A stretch of 5,881 bases of DNA, taken from positions 1 to 5,881 of the forward strand of contig JAQUGB010000110.1 of NCBI GenBank assembly GCA_028684345.1, read 5' to 3'. This DNA comes from Tepidiphilus sp. Its GTDB lineage: Bacteria > Pseudomonadota > Gammaproteobacteria > Burkholderiales > Rhodocyclaceae. The position numbers and the translations under genes were made by a program. The notes beneath the pieces are model-generated. The model ran no database searches and was not told where the DNA came from. It saw only the letters and a list, made by a program, of their open reading frames with translations. Below are positions 1 through 5,316 of this stretch, piece by piece. Position 1 is the first letter of the stretch; every line of letters begins with the position of its first letter.

Positions 1-362
1 GTTTGGGCGGCCAGGTCTGTCTCCTCGCCGAAGACACGCTCGCCCGTCGCATCTACGGCGCGCCGCAGGTCGTCGAGCGCCACCGCCACCGCTACGAGGT
101 GAACAACCGCCTGCTGCCGCTGCTGCAAGAAAAGGGGCTCGTGGTCTCGGGTCGCGCCCCCGGCACCGATCTGTGCGAGATGATCGAACTGCCGCAGGAC
201 GTGCACCCCTGGTTCGTCGGCTGCCAGTTCCACCCCGAATTCACGTCCAACCCGCGCGAAGGCCATCCGCTCTTCATCGCCTACGTGCAGGCGGCGCTGG
301 AAGCGCGCCGGCGCGCCGGACGCCCGGCAGCGAGCTCGTCGTTCAAGGAGGCTACTGTATGA
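1..362 (+). CDS. pyrG: CTP synthase, C-terminal fragment (glutamine amidotransferase domain)
   Basis: This is the last 119 codons of CTP synthase; the 5' part lies outside the window, and the first complete codon begins at base 3. CTP synthase makes CTP from UTP, ATP and glutamine in the cytoplasm, and its C-terminal class I glutaminase domain supplies the ammonia. The fragment shows the conserved ERHRHRYEVNN segment (visible residues 25-35) and CQFHPEFTSNPR (74-85). In the latter, His77 and Glu79 are the His and Glu of the Cys-His-Glu glutaminase triad; the nucleophilic Cys lies upstream of the window. The tail after residue 95 is Ala/Arg rich and variable, as usual for the family. Its TGA overlaps the kdsA ATG (ATGA, 359-362), which suggests translational coupling. 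CTP is also the co-substrate for activating Kdo, the sugar made through the next gene. The identity is secure; only the length is truncated. Confidence 0.97.
   Translation, partial: LGGQVCLLAEDTLARRIYGAPQVVERHRHRYEVNNRLLPLLQEKGLVVSGRAPGTDLCEMIELPQDVHPWFVGCQFHPEFTSNPREGHPLFIAYVQAALEARRRAGRPAASSSFKEATV
345..351 (+). promoter_or_regulatory. Ribosome binding site of kdsA
   Basis: AAGGAGG is a near-perfect anti-16S match inside the last codons of pyrG, 7 bases before the ATG at 359. It fixes the kdsA start and excludes the long in-frame upstream extension, which is only open pyrG sequence. Confidence 0.85.
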
Positions 363-1201
363 ACCTGTGCGGATTCGAAGTCGGGCTCGACCGACCCTTC
401 TTTCTCATCGCCGGCCCCTGCGTGATCGAATCGCGCCAGATGGCGCTCGAATCGGCGCAGGCGCTCAAAGAGATCACCGCCGCGCTCGGCGTGCCCTTCA
501 TCTACAAGTCGAGCTACGACAAGGCCAACCGCACCTCCAGCAAATCCTTCCGCGGCTTGGGCATGGCCAAGGGGCTGGAGATCCTCGCCGAGGTGCGCGA
601 GCGCGTGGGCGTGCCGGTGCTCACCGACGTGCATAACGAAGCCGAAGTGGCGCCGGTGGCCGAAGTGGTCGACGTGCTGCAAACGCCGGCCTTCCTCTGT
701 CGCCAGACCGACTTCATCCAGGCCGTGGCCGCGAGCGGCAAGCCGGTCAACATCAAGAAGGGGCAATTCCTCGCCCCCGAAGACATGGCGAACGTGGTGG
801 CCAAGGCCAAGGAAGCCAACGGCGGAGCCGACACCATTCTCGTGTGCGAGCGCGGCGTGAGCTTCGGCTACCACAACCTCGTCGTCGACATGCGGGGGCT
901 CGCCATCATGCGGTCCACCGGCTGCCCGGTGGTGTTCGATGCCACCCATTCGGTGCAACTTCCTGGTGGGCGAGGGCAAGCTTCGGGTGGTCAGCGCGAA
1001 TTCGTGCCCGTGCTCGCCCGGGCGGCGGTGGCCGCGGGCATCGCCGGGCTTTTCATGGAATCGCACCCCGATCCCGATCAGGCCCTCTCCGATGGCCCGA
1101 ACGCCTGGCCCATTCCGCGCATGGCCGAACTGCTCGAAACGCTCGTTGTGCTCGACCGAGTGGTGAAACAAAGAGGATTCATCGAACAGGAGATGATGTG
1201 A
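359..1201 (+). CDS. kdsA: 2-dehydro-3-deoxyphosphooctonate aldolase (Kdo-8-phosphate synthase)
   Basis: The 280-residue cytoplasmic enzyme condenses PEP with arabinose-5-phosphate to Kdo-8-phosphate, a committed step of LPS inner-core synthesis. Family signatures run through the whole protein: IAGPCVIES (17-25), YKSSYDKANRTS (49-60), the LQTPAFLCRQTDF segment (107-119), NIKKGQFLAPEDM (131-143), CERGVSFGYHNL (163-174), FDATHSVQLPGG (193-204) and ESHPDPDQALSDGPNAW (234-250). Cys21, His197, Glu234 and Asp245 match the order and spacing of the metal ligands known from Aquifex KdsA (Cys11, His185, Glu222, Asp233), so I infer a metal-dependent enzyme rather than the E. coli metal-free type, which has Asn in place of the Cys. 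Length is normal for the family. The start is supported by AAGGAGG 7 bases upstream. It overlaps pyrG by 4 bases, and its stop shares one base with the next start (TGATG). Confidence 0.97.
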   Translation: MNLCGFEVGLDRPFFLIAGPCVIESRQMALESAQALKEITAALGVPFIYKSSYDKANRTSSKSFRGLGMAKGLEILAEVRERVGVPVLTDVHNEAEVAPVAEVVDVLQTPAFLCRQTDFIQAVAASGKPVNIKKGQFLAPEDMANVVAKAKEANGGADTILVCERGVSFGYHNLVVDMRGLAIMRSTGCPVVFDATHSVQLPGGRGQASGGQREFVPVLARAAVAAGIAGLFMESHPDPDQALSDGPNAWPIPRMAELLETLVVLDRVVKQRGFIEQEMM

Positions 1202-1503
1202 TGGAGGCGAAAGCCTATGTGATCGTCGTCGCCCGTCGTGCCGACCATGATGCGCTGGCACGTTACCGGGAACTCTCTGCCCCGGCGGTGGCCGAGCACG
1301 GCGGACGTTACCTCGCTCGTGGTGGTCGCTTCACCGTGCTCGAAGGGCAGTGGCAGCCGCAGCGCGTGGTCATCGTCGAATTCCCCTCGTTCGCGGCGGC
1401 GCAGGCGTTTTATGACTCGGAATCCTATCGCGCGGCCCGGGCGGCGCGCGAAGGATTGGCCGAGTTCGACATGTTGGTGGTCGAAGGACTGCCGTCAGCG
1501 TGA
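1201..1503 (+). CDS. DUF1330 family protein, small dimeric alpha/beta-barrel type
   Basis: This encodes 100 residues of the DUF1330 family, which has the ferredoxin-like dimeric alpha/beta-barrel fold. Visible family features are a first beta strand (KAYVIVVARRAD, 4-15), a helix with YRELSAPAVAEHGGRYLARGG (22-42), and the strand-helix segment VVIVEFPSFAAAQAFYDS (56-73) followed by SYRAARAAR (75-83). No signal peptide or membrane segment is seen, so it is probably cytoplasmic. Its molecular function is not established; folds of this type include small oxygenases and isomerases, but no catalytic residue can be named from the sequence. AGGAG at 1188-1192, 8 bases before the ATG, supports the start, and the start codon overlaps the kdsA stop by one base. 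This coupling places it firmly in the pyrG-kdsA-eno operon. Family assignment is good; the role is unknown. Confidence 0.85.
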   Translation: MEAKAYVIVVARRADHDALARYRELSAPAVAEHGGRYLARGGRFTVLEGQWQPQRVVIVEFPSFAAAQAFYDSESYRAARAAREGLAEFDMLVVEGLPSA

Positions 1504-1534
1504 ACGATTTTCCCTTTCGTTTTTGGAGCATGAA

Positions 1535-2824
1535 ATGAGTGCGATCGTCGATATCGTCGCGCGGGAGATTCTCGATTCCCGCGGCAATCCCACCGTCGAA
1601 GCGGACGTGTTGCTCGAATCCGGCGTGATGGGACGCGCCGCCGTCCCTTCCGGCGCTTCCACCGGCTCGCGCGAGGCCATCGAACTGCGCGACGGCGACT
1701 CCGCCCGCTACCTCGGTAAGGGCGTGCTGCGCGCCGTGGAGAACGTCAACACCGAGATCTGCGAAGCGCTCCTGGGGCTCGATGCCGAAGAGCAAACCTT
1801 CATCGACCAAACCCTCATCGAGCTCGACGGTACCGAGAACAAATCCCGCCTCGGGGCGAACGCGATGCTCGCCGTGTCGATGGCGGTGGCCAAGGCCGCG
1901 GCCGAGGAGGCGGGGCTGCCGCTCTACCGTTACTTCGGCGGCTCGGGGCCCAAACAGATGCCGGTGCCGATGATGAACGTCATCAACGGCGGGGCGCACG
2001 CCAACAATAGCCTCGACCTGCAAGAGTGCATGATCATGCCCGTGGGCATGGGCACGTTCCGTGAGGCGCTTCGCTGTGGCGCCGAGGTATTTCAGCACCT
2101 GAAAAAGCTCGTCGACCGCAAGGGGCATCCCACCACCGTGGGTGACGAGGGCGGTTTCGCGCCGAACGTGAAGAACACCGAAGAGGCGCTCTCGCTCATC
2201 CTGGAAGCCGTCTCCGCCGCGGGCTACGAACCGGGGCGCGATGTGCTGCTCGCGCTCGACTGCGCCAGCTCCGAGTTCTACAAAAACGGCGAATACGTGC
2301 TCGCCGGCGAAGGGCTCACCCTCTCGTCCGAAGGCTTCGCCGACTATCTCGCGGCGCTCGTCGACAAATTCCCCATCGTCTCGATCGAAGACGGCATGGC
2401 CGAGGGCGACTGGGCGGGCTGGAAGATCCTCACCGAACGCCTGGGGACGAAGGTGCAGCTCGTGGGGGACGACCTCTTCGTCACCAATACGCGCTTGCTC
2501 GAGCGCGGCATCCGCGAGGGCGTGGCCAATTCCATCCTCATCAAGATCAACCAGATCGGCACGCTCACCGAAACCTTTGCTGCCGTGGAGATGGCCAAGC
2601 GCGCCGGTTATACCGCCGTGATCTCGCACCGCTCGGGCGAGACGGAGGATTCGACCATCGCCGACATCGCCGTGGGGCTTTCCACCGGCCAGATCAAGAC
2701 CGGGTCGCTATCGCGCTCCGACCGTCTGGCAAAGTACAATCAGCTGCTGCGCATCGAGGAAGATCTTGGCGATACCGCTCGCTATCCTGGACTGGCGGCC
2801 TTCTACAACCTGCGCACCTTGTAA
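1535..2824 (+). CDS. eno: Enolase (phosphopyruvate hydratase)
   Basis: The 429-residue enolase interconverts 2-phosphoglycerate and phosphoenolpyruvate in glycolysis and gluconeogenesis. The N-terminal domain opens with REILDSRGNPTVE (10-22) and carries the mobile loop VPSGASTGSREA (37-48). The barrel domain has NVINGGAHANN (148-158) and GDEGGFAPN (203-211) with general acid/base Glu205. Metal ligands by family alignment are Asp242, Glu285 (SIEDGMAEGDW) and Asp312 (VGDDLFVTN). The catalytic base is Lys337 (LIKINQIGT), and SHRSGETEDS (364-373) and Lys388 complete the site. All expected residues are present and the length is typical. ATG 1535 is chosen because GGAG (1525-1528) lies 6 bases upstream and it gives the standard enolase N terminus; the much longer in-frame upstream extension overlaps the DUF1330 gene. 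It follows that gene by 31 bases with no promoter or terminator seen, so it is likely co-transcribed. Its product PEP is a KdsA substrate. Confidence 0.98.
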   Translation: MSAIVDIVAREILDSRGNPTVEADVLLESGVMGRAAVPSGASTGSREAIELRDGDSARYLGKGVLRAVENVNTEICEALLGLDAEEQTFIDQTLIELDGTENKSRLGANAMLAVSMAVAKAAAEEAGLPLYRYFGGSGPKQMPVPMMNVINGGAHANNSLDLQECMIMPVGMGTFREALRCGAEVFQHLKKLVDRKGHPTTVGDEGGFAPNVKNTEEALSLILEAVSAAGYEPGRDVLLALDCASSEFYKNGEYVLAGEGLTLSSEGFADYLAALVDKFPIVSIEDGMAEGDWAGWKILTERLGTKVQLVGDDLFVTNTRLLERGIREGVANSILIKINQIGTLTETFAAVEMAKRAGYTAVISHRSGETEDSTIADIAVGLSTGQIKTGSLSRSDRLAKYNQLLRIEEDLGDTARYPGLAAFYNLRTL

Positions 2825-2839
2825 GCTGGGAGAGGGGGC

Positions 2840-3136
2840 GTGAGCCTGTGGGTGCGGCTGATCCTCGTCGTGCTGCTCGTGCTCGTGCAGTATCAACTGT
2901 GGCTCGGCCACGACGGATTGCTGCATCGGCAACAGCTCAACGCCCGCCTTCATGAGACCATCCAGAACAACGAAGCGCTCGCCGCGAGAAATGCCGCCGC
3001 CGCGGCCGAAATCGAAGAGCTCAGGCGCGGCGGCGAAGCGCTCGAGGCGGTGGCACGGGGCGCGCTCAACTATTTGCGTCCGGACGAAGTGCTCCTGACC
3101 TTGCCCTCTGCCCAGACGAACGCTCCTTCTCCGTGA
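2840..3136 (+). CDS. ftsB: Cell division protein FtsB (septum formation initiator family)
   Basis: This 98-residue bitopic inner-membrane protein forms the FtsQ-FtsB-FtsL divisome complex, which controls septal peptidoglycan synthesis. A short cytoplasmic start is followed by one membrane helix (about 4-21). Then comes QLWLGHDGL (19-27), close to the matching segment of E. coli FtsB, and a periplasmic coiled coil (about 30-63) with ARNAAAAAEIEELRRGGEALE. The AEIEEL stretch (56-61) corresponds to the control region of E. coli FtsB. The C-terminal part reads VARGALNYLRPDEVLLTL, where many homologues have an ARNELxMxRPGETFY-like sequence, so the expected FtsQ-contact segment is divergent. The start is GTG, preceded by a GGGAGAGGGGG purine tract. 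It lies 15 bases after eno, a position seen for ftsB in many proteobacteria. It is convergent with the next gene, and the stops are 7 bases apart. Confidence 0.93.
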   Translation: MSLWVRLILVVLLVLVQYQLWLGHDGLLHRQQLNARLHETIQNNEALAARNAAAAAEIEELRRGGEALEAVARGALNYLRPDEVLLTLPSAQTNAPSP

Positions 3137-3143
3137 AGCTGAG

Positions 3144-3668
3144 TCAGCCGATTCGTCGCAATTCGCTTCGATAGTATCTTGCGGCAACGCGGTAGTGCGC
3201 TGCGTTGGCCTGCAACCCTGCCACTTCTTCGTCGGTCAGGGTGCGGATCACCCGGCCCGGCGAGCCGACCACCAGGCTGCGATCCGGGATCACCTTGCCT
3301 TCGGGAATGAGCGCGTTCGCGCCGATGATGCACTGCGCGCCGATCACCGCCCGGTTGAGGATCACCGCGTTGATGCCGATGAGGCAGCCATCCCCCACGG
3401 TGCAGCCGTGCAGCATGGCCATGTGTCCGATGTTCACGCCGGCGCCGATGGTGAGCGGGATTCCTTCGTCGTCGTGCAGGATCACGCCGTCCTGCACGTT
3501 CGTGCCGTCGCCAATCACGATCGGCTCGTTGTCACCGCGCAGCACGGCATTGAACCAGATCGAGACTTCGCGCCCCAGCCGCACGTCGCCGATCACTTCG
3601 GCGCTGTCGGCCACCCAGCAATCGGGCCCGAGCTGTGGGCGCTTGTCGCCCAAGGCATAGAGTGCCAT
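3144..3668 (-). CDS. Gamma-carbonic-anhydrase-like left-handed beta-helix protein (YrdA/PaaY family)
   Basis: This encodes 174 residues with hexapeptide-repeat character (IGDVRLG, VVIGDG-type turns, LTIGAGVNIGHMAML, CTVGDGCLIG, RAVIGAQCIIG) forming a trimeric left-handed beta helix, and a C-terminal helix (about 145-172) that packs on it. Arg44 and Asp46 (LRGDNE), Gln59, His65, His82 and His87 match, with the same spacings, the Arg, Asp, Gln and three zinc-binding His of archaeal Cam. Metal binding is therefore likely. Cam's acidic active-site loop is missing, as in the CamH/YrdA-type group, so carbonic anhydrase activity is plausible but not shown; some relatives (PaaY) are thioesterases. 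The start at 3668 is chosen because MALYALGD is the usual N terminus and AAGGAAAGGAAA lies just upstream; a 17-codon extension to 3719 has no such support. It appears monocistronic, with its own candidate promoter. Confidence 0.9.
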   Translation of the reverse strand: MALYALGDKRPQLGPDCWVADSAEVIGDVRLGREVSIWFNAVLRGDNEPIVIGDGTNVQDGVILHDDEGIPLTIGAGVNIGHMAMLHGCTVGDGCLIGINAVILNRAVIGAQCIIGANALIPEGKVIPDRSLVVGSPGRVIRTLTDEEVAGLQANAAHYRVAARYYRSELRRIG

Positions 3669-3670
3669 GG

Positions 3671-3682
3671 TTTCCTTTCCTT
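3671..3682 (-). promoter_or_regulatory. Ribosome binding site of the gamma-carbonic-anhydrase-like gene
   Basis: Read on the - strand, this is the purine tract AAGGAAAGGAAA, ending 2 bases before the ATG at 3668. It decides the start in favour of the 174-residue form. Confidence 0.7.
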
Positions 3683-3712
3683 CGTCGTTGGTCGAATGGA
3701 CTGCGCGCAAGG

Positions 3713-3741
3713 ATATCACGCTCGTCTGTGCGCTGCAGCAA
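3713..3741 (-). promoter_or_regulatory. Candidate sigma70 promoter for the gamma-carbonic-anhydrase-like gene
   Basis: On the - strand, TTGCTG (3736-3741) and TGATAT (3713-3718) are separated by 17 bases, giving a transcript start near 3706 and a leader of about 38 bases. Both boxes are imperfect, so this is a tentative assignment based on spacing and position. Confidence 0.35.
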
Positions 3742-3759
3742 GACCGTCATCCGAGGCGC

Positions 3760-3773
3760 AGCCCTGTAGGGCT
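3760..3773. repeat. Short perfect inverted repeat between divergent promoters
   Basis: AGCCCT-GT-AGGGCT is a perfect palindromic hairpin of 6 bp arms around 2 bases (or 5 bp around a 4-base loop). It ends 10 bases upstream of the tRNA -35 box and lies between the two divergent candidate promoters. No U-tract follows on either strand, so it is not an intrinsic terminator. It could be a protein-binding site or chance. Confidence 0.3.
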
Positions 3774-3783
3774 TGCCGTGTGC

Positions 3784-3811
3784 TTGAATTTTTCACCGGC
3801 TCGGGTATAAT
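3784..3811 (+). promoter_or_regulatory. Sigma70-type promoter of tRNA-Pro
   Basis: TTGAAT (3784-3789) and a consensus TATAAT (3806-3811) are 16 bases apart. The predicted start, about 7 bases on, falls near 3818, only about 5 bases before the mature tRNA, so the 5' leader for RNase P would be very short. This is the strongest promoter-like sequence in the window. Confidence 0.75.
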
Positions 3812-3821
3812 AGCAAACTCG

Positions 3822-3899
<78 letters not shown>

Positions 3900-3907
3900 A
3901 TTACACC

Positions 3908-3941
3908 AAAAGCTTACGCGATCGCCCGCGTAGGCTTTTTT
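3908..3941 (+). terminator. Rho-independent terminator of tRNA-Pro
   Basis: The arms AAAAGCTTACGCG (3908-3920) and CGCGTAGGCTTTT (3927-3939) pair over 13 bp with one G-T wobble around the 6-base loop ATCGCC. The 3' arm runs into a six-T tract (3936-3941). It starts 8 bases after the CCA end. Confidence 0.9.
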
Positions 3942-3954
3942 CATTTCTCCCGCA

Positions 3955-3983
3955 TTGCCTTCCCCCTCGCTCCAAGCTAAACT
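3955..3983 (+). promoter_or_regulatory. Candidate sigma70 promoter of the PilZ-domain gene
   Basis: TTGCCT (3955-3960) and TAAACT (3978-3983) are 17 bases apart, each matching 4 of 6 consensus bases. It lies directly after the tRNA terminator and would give a leader of about 20 bases before the ATG at 4012. The position is good; the sequence match is moderate. Confidence 0.45.
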
Positions 3984-4011
3984 GAATCCCGTTGGCTTGG
4001 GAGACCCTTTC

Positions 4012-4332
4012 ATGGTCGGCAATTTCATCGAACGGCGCCGCGAACGGCGCATTCCTCTACCGGGTGGCGTCCCTGCCCGCCTGCGCTCGCCTGGCGGCGA
4101 CGAGCATGAAGCCGTCTGCTTCGAGCTCTCGGTGGGCGGCATGGCGCTGCGCACCAACTACGTTCCCGCCGCCTCCGAGCTCCTCGCCGTCCAGATCGAA
4201 CAACCCGGCGGGGTGCGCGGTATGCCGGCGCGCCCCTTGCGCGTGCGTCTGGAAGTGCGCCGCTGTCTCGGGCTCGAAGGCGGCGCCTGGCGCTGCGAGG
4301 TGGGCGGGCGAATCGTGGAAGTCTTGTCTTGA
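4012..4332 (+). CDS. PilZ-domain protein (possible c-di-GMP receptor)
   Basis: This encodes a 106-residue, single-domain PilZ protein. The N terminus NFIERRRERRIPL carries the RxxxR c-di-GMP contact motif (Arg8/Arg12 or Arg9/Arg13). The second motif, normally [D/N]xSxxG, reads ELSVGG (38-43), with Glu in place of Asp/Asn but Ser40 and Gly43 kept. Strands of the PilZ barrel follow (LLAVQIEQP, RVRLEVRRCL, WRCEVGGRIVEV). No signal peptide or membrane segment is seen, so it is a cytoplasmic stand-alone receptor or adaptor. GGGAG (3999-4003), 8 bases upstream, sets the ATG at 4012; an upstream in-frame TTG would add 19 residues without support. It is monocistronic and convergent with dsbB, and its stop is one base from the dsbB stop. 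The pilus genes beyond dsbB make a role in pilus-based motility or adhesion possible, but that is inference. It is shorter than flagellar-brake YcgR and lacks its N-terminal domain. Confidence 0.85.
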   Translation: MVGNFIERRRERRIPLPGGVPARLRSPGGDEHEAVCFELSVGGMALRTNYVPAASELLAVQIEQPGGVRGMPARPLRVRLEVRRCLGLEGGAWRCEVGGRIVEVLS

Positions 4333-4333
4333 A

Positions 4334-4828
4334 TCAGCCGCGGCGCAGCACGAGCCAGGCCGCGAGCAGGGTGAAGGCGGCAAACCACAGCGCCGACCAG
4401 TTGGCGATGGTAAGCCCCAGGAAAGTCCAGTCGATGGCCGTGCACTGCCCTTCGCCGGCGAAGACCTTGGGCAGCCATTCGGAAAGGGGCAGCGTCTCCA
4501 CCAGATAATCCAGCCCCGGGCCGCAGGCGAAGGGGTCGCTGGGTGGGTGCCGCTGCAGCCAGCTCTGCCACAGCGCCGTGCCCAGCCCGCCCAGGGCGCA
4601 CAGCAGCATTGCACCGGCGCAGGCCCGGGCCGCGAGCTTGCGGGTGCCGAGCATCGTACCCAGGAGCGCGAAGAGCCCGACCCCGAAGAAGGCGATGCGC
4701 TGCAGGATGCACAGCGGGCAGGGCTCGAGACCGAGGCCGTGCTGCAGGTAGAGGCCGAAAGCGAGCAGCGCCGCCACGGCGAGGGCGGCGGCGAGGAAGA
4801 GGGGACGCGCTGGCAGGGATGGGATCAT
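4334..4828 (-). CDS. dsbB: Disulfide bond formation protein DsbB
   Basis: The 164-residue inner-membrane protein reoxidises periplasmic DsbA and passes electrons to quinone. Four hydrophobic helices lie at about 10-29, 41-60, 66-87 and 140-161. The first periplasmic loop carries the redox pair Cys37-Pro-Leu-Cys40 (LEPCPLCILQR), and the second loop carries Cys102 and Cys129, the pair that interacts with DsbA. Arg44, just after the CxxC, corresponds to the quinone-linked Arg of E. coli DsbB. All four catalytic cysteines are present and the length is typical. ATG 4828 (MIPSLPARP) gives the usual short N terminus; an upstream in-frame GTG would add 24 residues unlike the family. The ribosome site is weak (ACGAG-like). 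It follows the pilin gene on the same strand after 86 bases, and a TACAAT box in that gap may give it its own promoter. Confidence 0.94.
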   Translation of the reverse strand: MIPSLPARPLFLAAALAVAALLAFGLYLQHGLGLEPCPLCILQRIAFFGVGLFALLGTMLGTRKLAARACAGAMLLCALGGLGTALWQSWLQRHPPSDPFACGPGLDYLVETLPLSEWLPKVFAGEGQCTAIDWTFLGLTIANWSALWFAAFTLLAAWLVLRRG

Positions 4829-4855
4829 GCTCGACTCGTCGAATGCGGCCGTGCC

Positions 4856-4861
4856 ATTGTA
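4856..4861 (-). promoter_or_regulatory. Candidate -10 box upstream of dsbB
   Basis: TACAAT on the - strand (5 of 6 consensus) lies in the 86-base gap between the pilin gene and dsbB, placing a start about 20 bases before the ATG. No good -35 lies at 16-18 bases; a TTGACG occurs at 4889-4894, but 27 bases away. Weak evidence for an internal promoter. Confidence 0.3.
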
Positions 4862-4914
4862 CCCCGTACCGCCCCTCGAGCCTGGCTCCGTCAATCGCAC
4901 TCCATCGCCCGAGG

Positions 4915-5313
4915 TCAGCGCCAGCAGCCGGCCGGTCCCTTGGTACCGGCGCTATCCAGGGTGAGAGTGGTGCAGTCGGTGTCGCGCGTCTGCGCTCCTT
5001 GGGCCGTGGCTTGCAGTTCGTAGCTCGTGTCGGATGGCGCTGCGTTCAGGGCAAAAGTATAGAAATTGCTCAACTCGGTCGTACACGAGAGCGCCGGCAG
5101 CGCCGCATTTGTGTAAGTCATATTGGTGGTGTAGTAGCGCTCCATCCAGTGCGCCAATTCCATCAGGCACCCCTGCGCCGCCGTGCGGCGGGTCTGCAGC
5201 ACGTGGCGCTGGTAGCTGGGGTAGGCGATTCCGGCCAAGATGGCGATGATGGCGACCACGATCATCAGCTCGATCAGGGTGAAGCCGCGGTTGCGACGTG
5301 GCGTGCGAGGCAT
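4915..5313 (-). CDS. Type IV pilin, PilE-like (prepilin)
   Basis: The 132-residue prepilin has a short basic leader (MPRTPRRNRG) with the PilD cleavage site Gly10/Phe11. The class IVa N terminus FTLIELMIVVAIIAILAGIAYPSYQ spans 11-35 (Glu at mature position 5) and forms the hydrophobic assembly helix. The mature protein is about 122 residues. The segment RRTAAQGCLMELAHWMERYY (42-61) is typical of PilE-type minor pilins found at the end of fimT/pilV/W/X/Y1/E clusters. Cys114 and Cys130 bracket a C-terminal D-region loop, and Cys49 and Cys77 could form a second disulfide. The start has a GGGAG site 7 bases upstream, inside the last codons of the PilY1 gene, and the gap between that stop and this ATG is 3 bases, so the two are co-transcribed. 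Whether it is a minor pilin or the major subunit cannot be settled here; the PilY1 neighbour favours minor pilin. Confidence 0.93.
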   Translation of the reverse strand: MPRTPRRNRGFTLIELMIVVAIIAILAGIAYPSYQRHVLQTRRTAAQGCLMELAHWMERYYTTNMTYTNAALPALSCTTELSNFYTFALNAAPSDTSYELQATAQGAQTRDTDCTTLTLDSAGTKGPAGCWR

Positions 5314-5316
5314 GGC

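Noticed and set aside
281..1261. Long - strand open frame (326 codons) antisense to kdsA
   Set aside because: His/Gly/Arg-rich translation typical of an antisense shadow in GC-rich DNA; kdsA on the other strand is fully conserved.
1530..1538. Two-codon ORF ATGAAATGA overlapping the eno start (possible leader or coupling element)
   Set aside because: GGAG is only one base from this ATG, too close for initiation; it is more simply the spacer before the true start at 1535.
1370..2629. Long - strand open frame (419 codons) antisense to eno
   Set aside because: Composition is that of a shadow frame and it has no recognisable domain; eno is intact on the + strand.
3669..3719. N-terminal extension of the gamma-carbonic-anhydrase-like protein by 17 codons
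   Set aside because: It would include the ribosome site and overlap the candidate -10 box; homologues start at MALYALGD-like sequence.
4889..4894. TTGACG as -35 box for the TACAAT upstream of dsbB
   Set aside because: The spacing of 27 bases is far outside the 16-18 usable by sigma70.
3992..5023. + strand open frame of 343 codons over pilZ, dsbB and the pilin gene
   Set aside because: It overlaps three supported genes; low-complexity translation without a domain.
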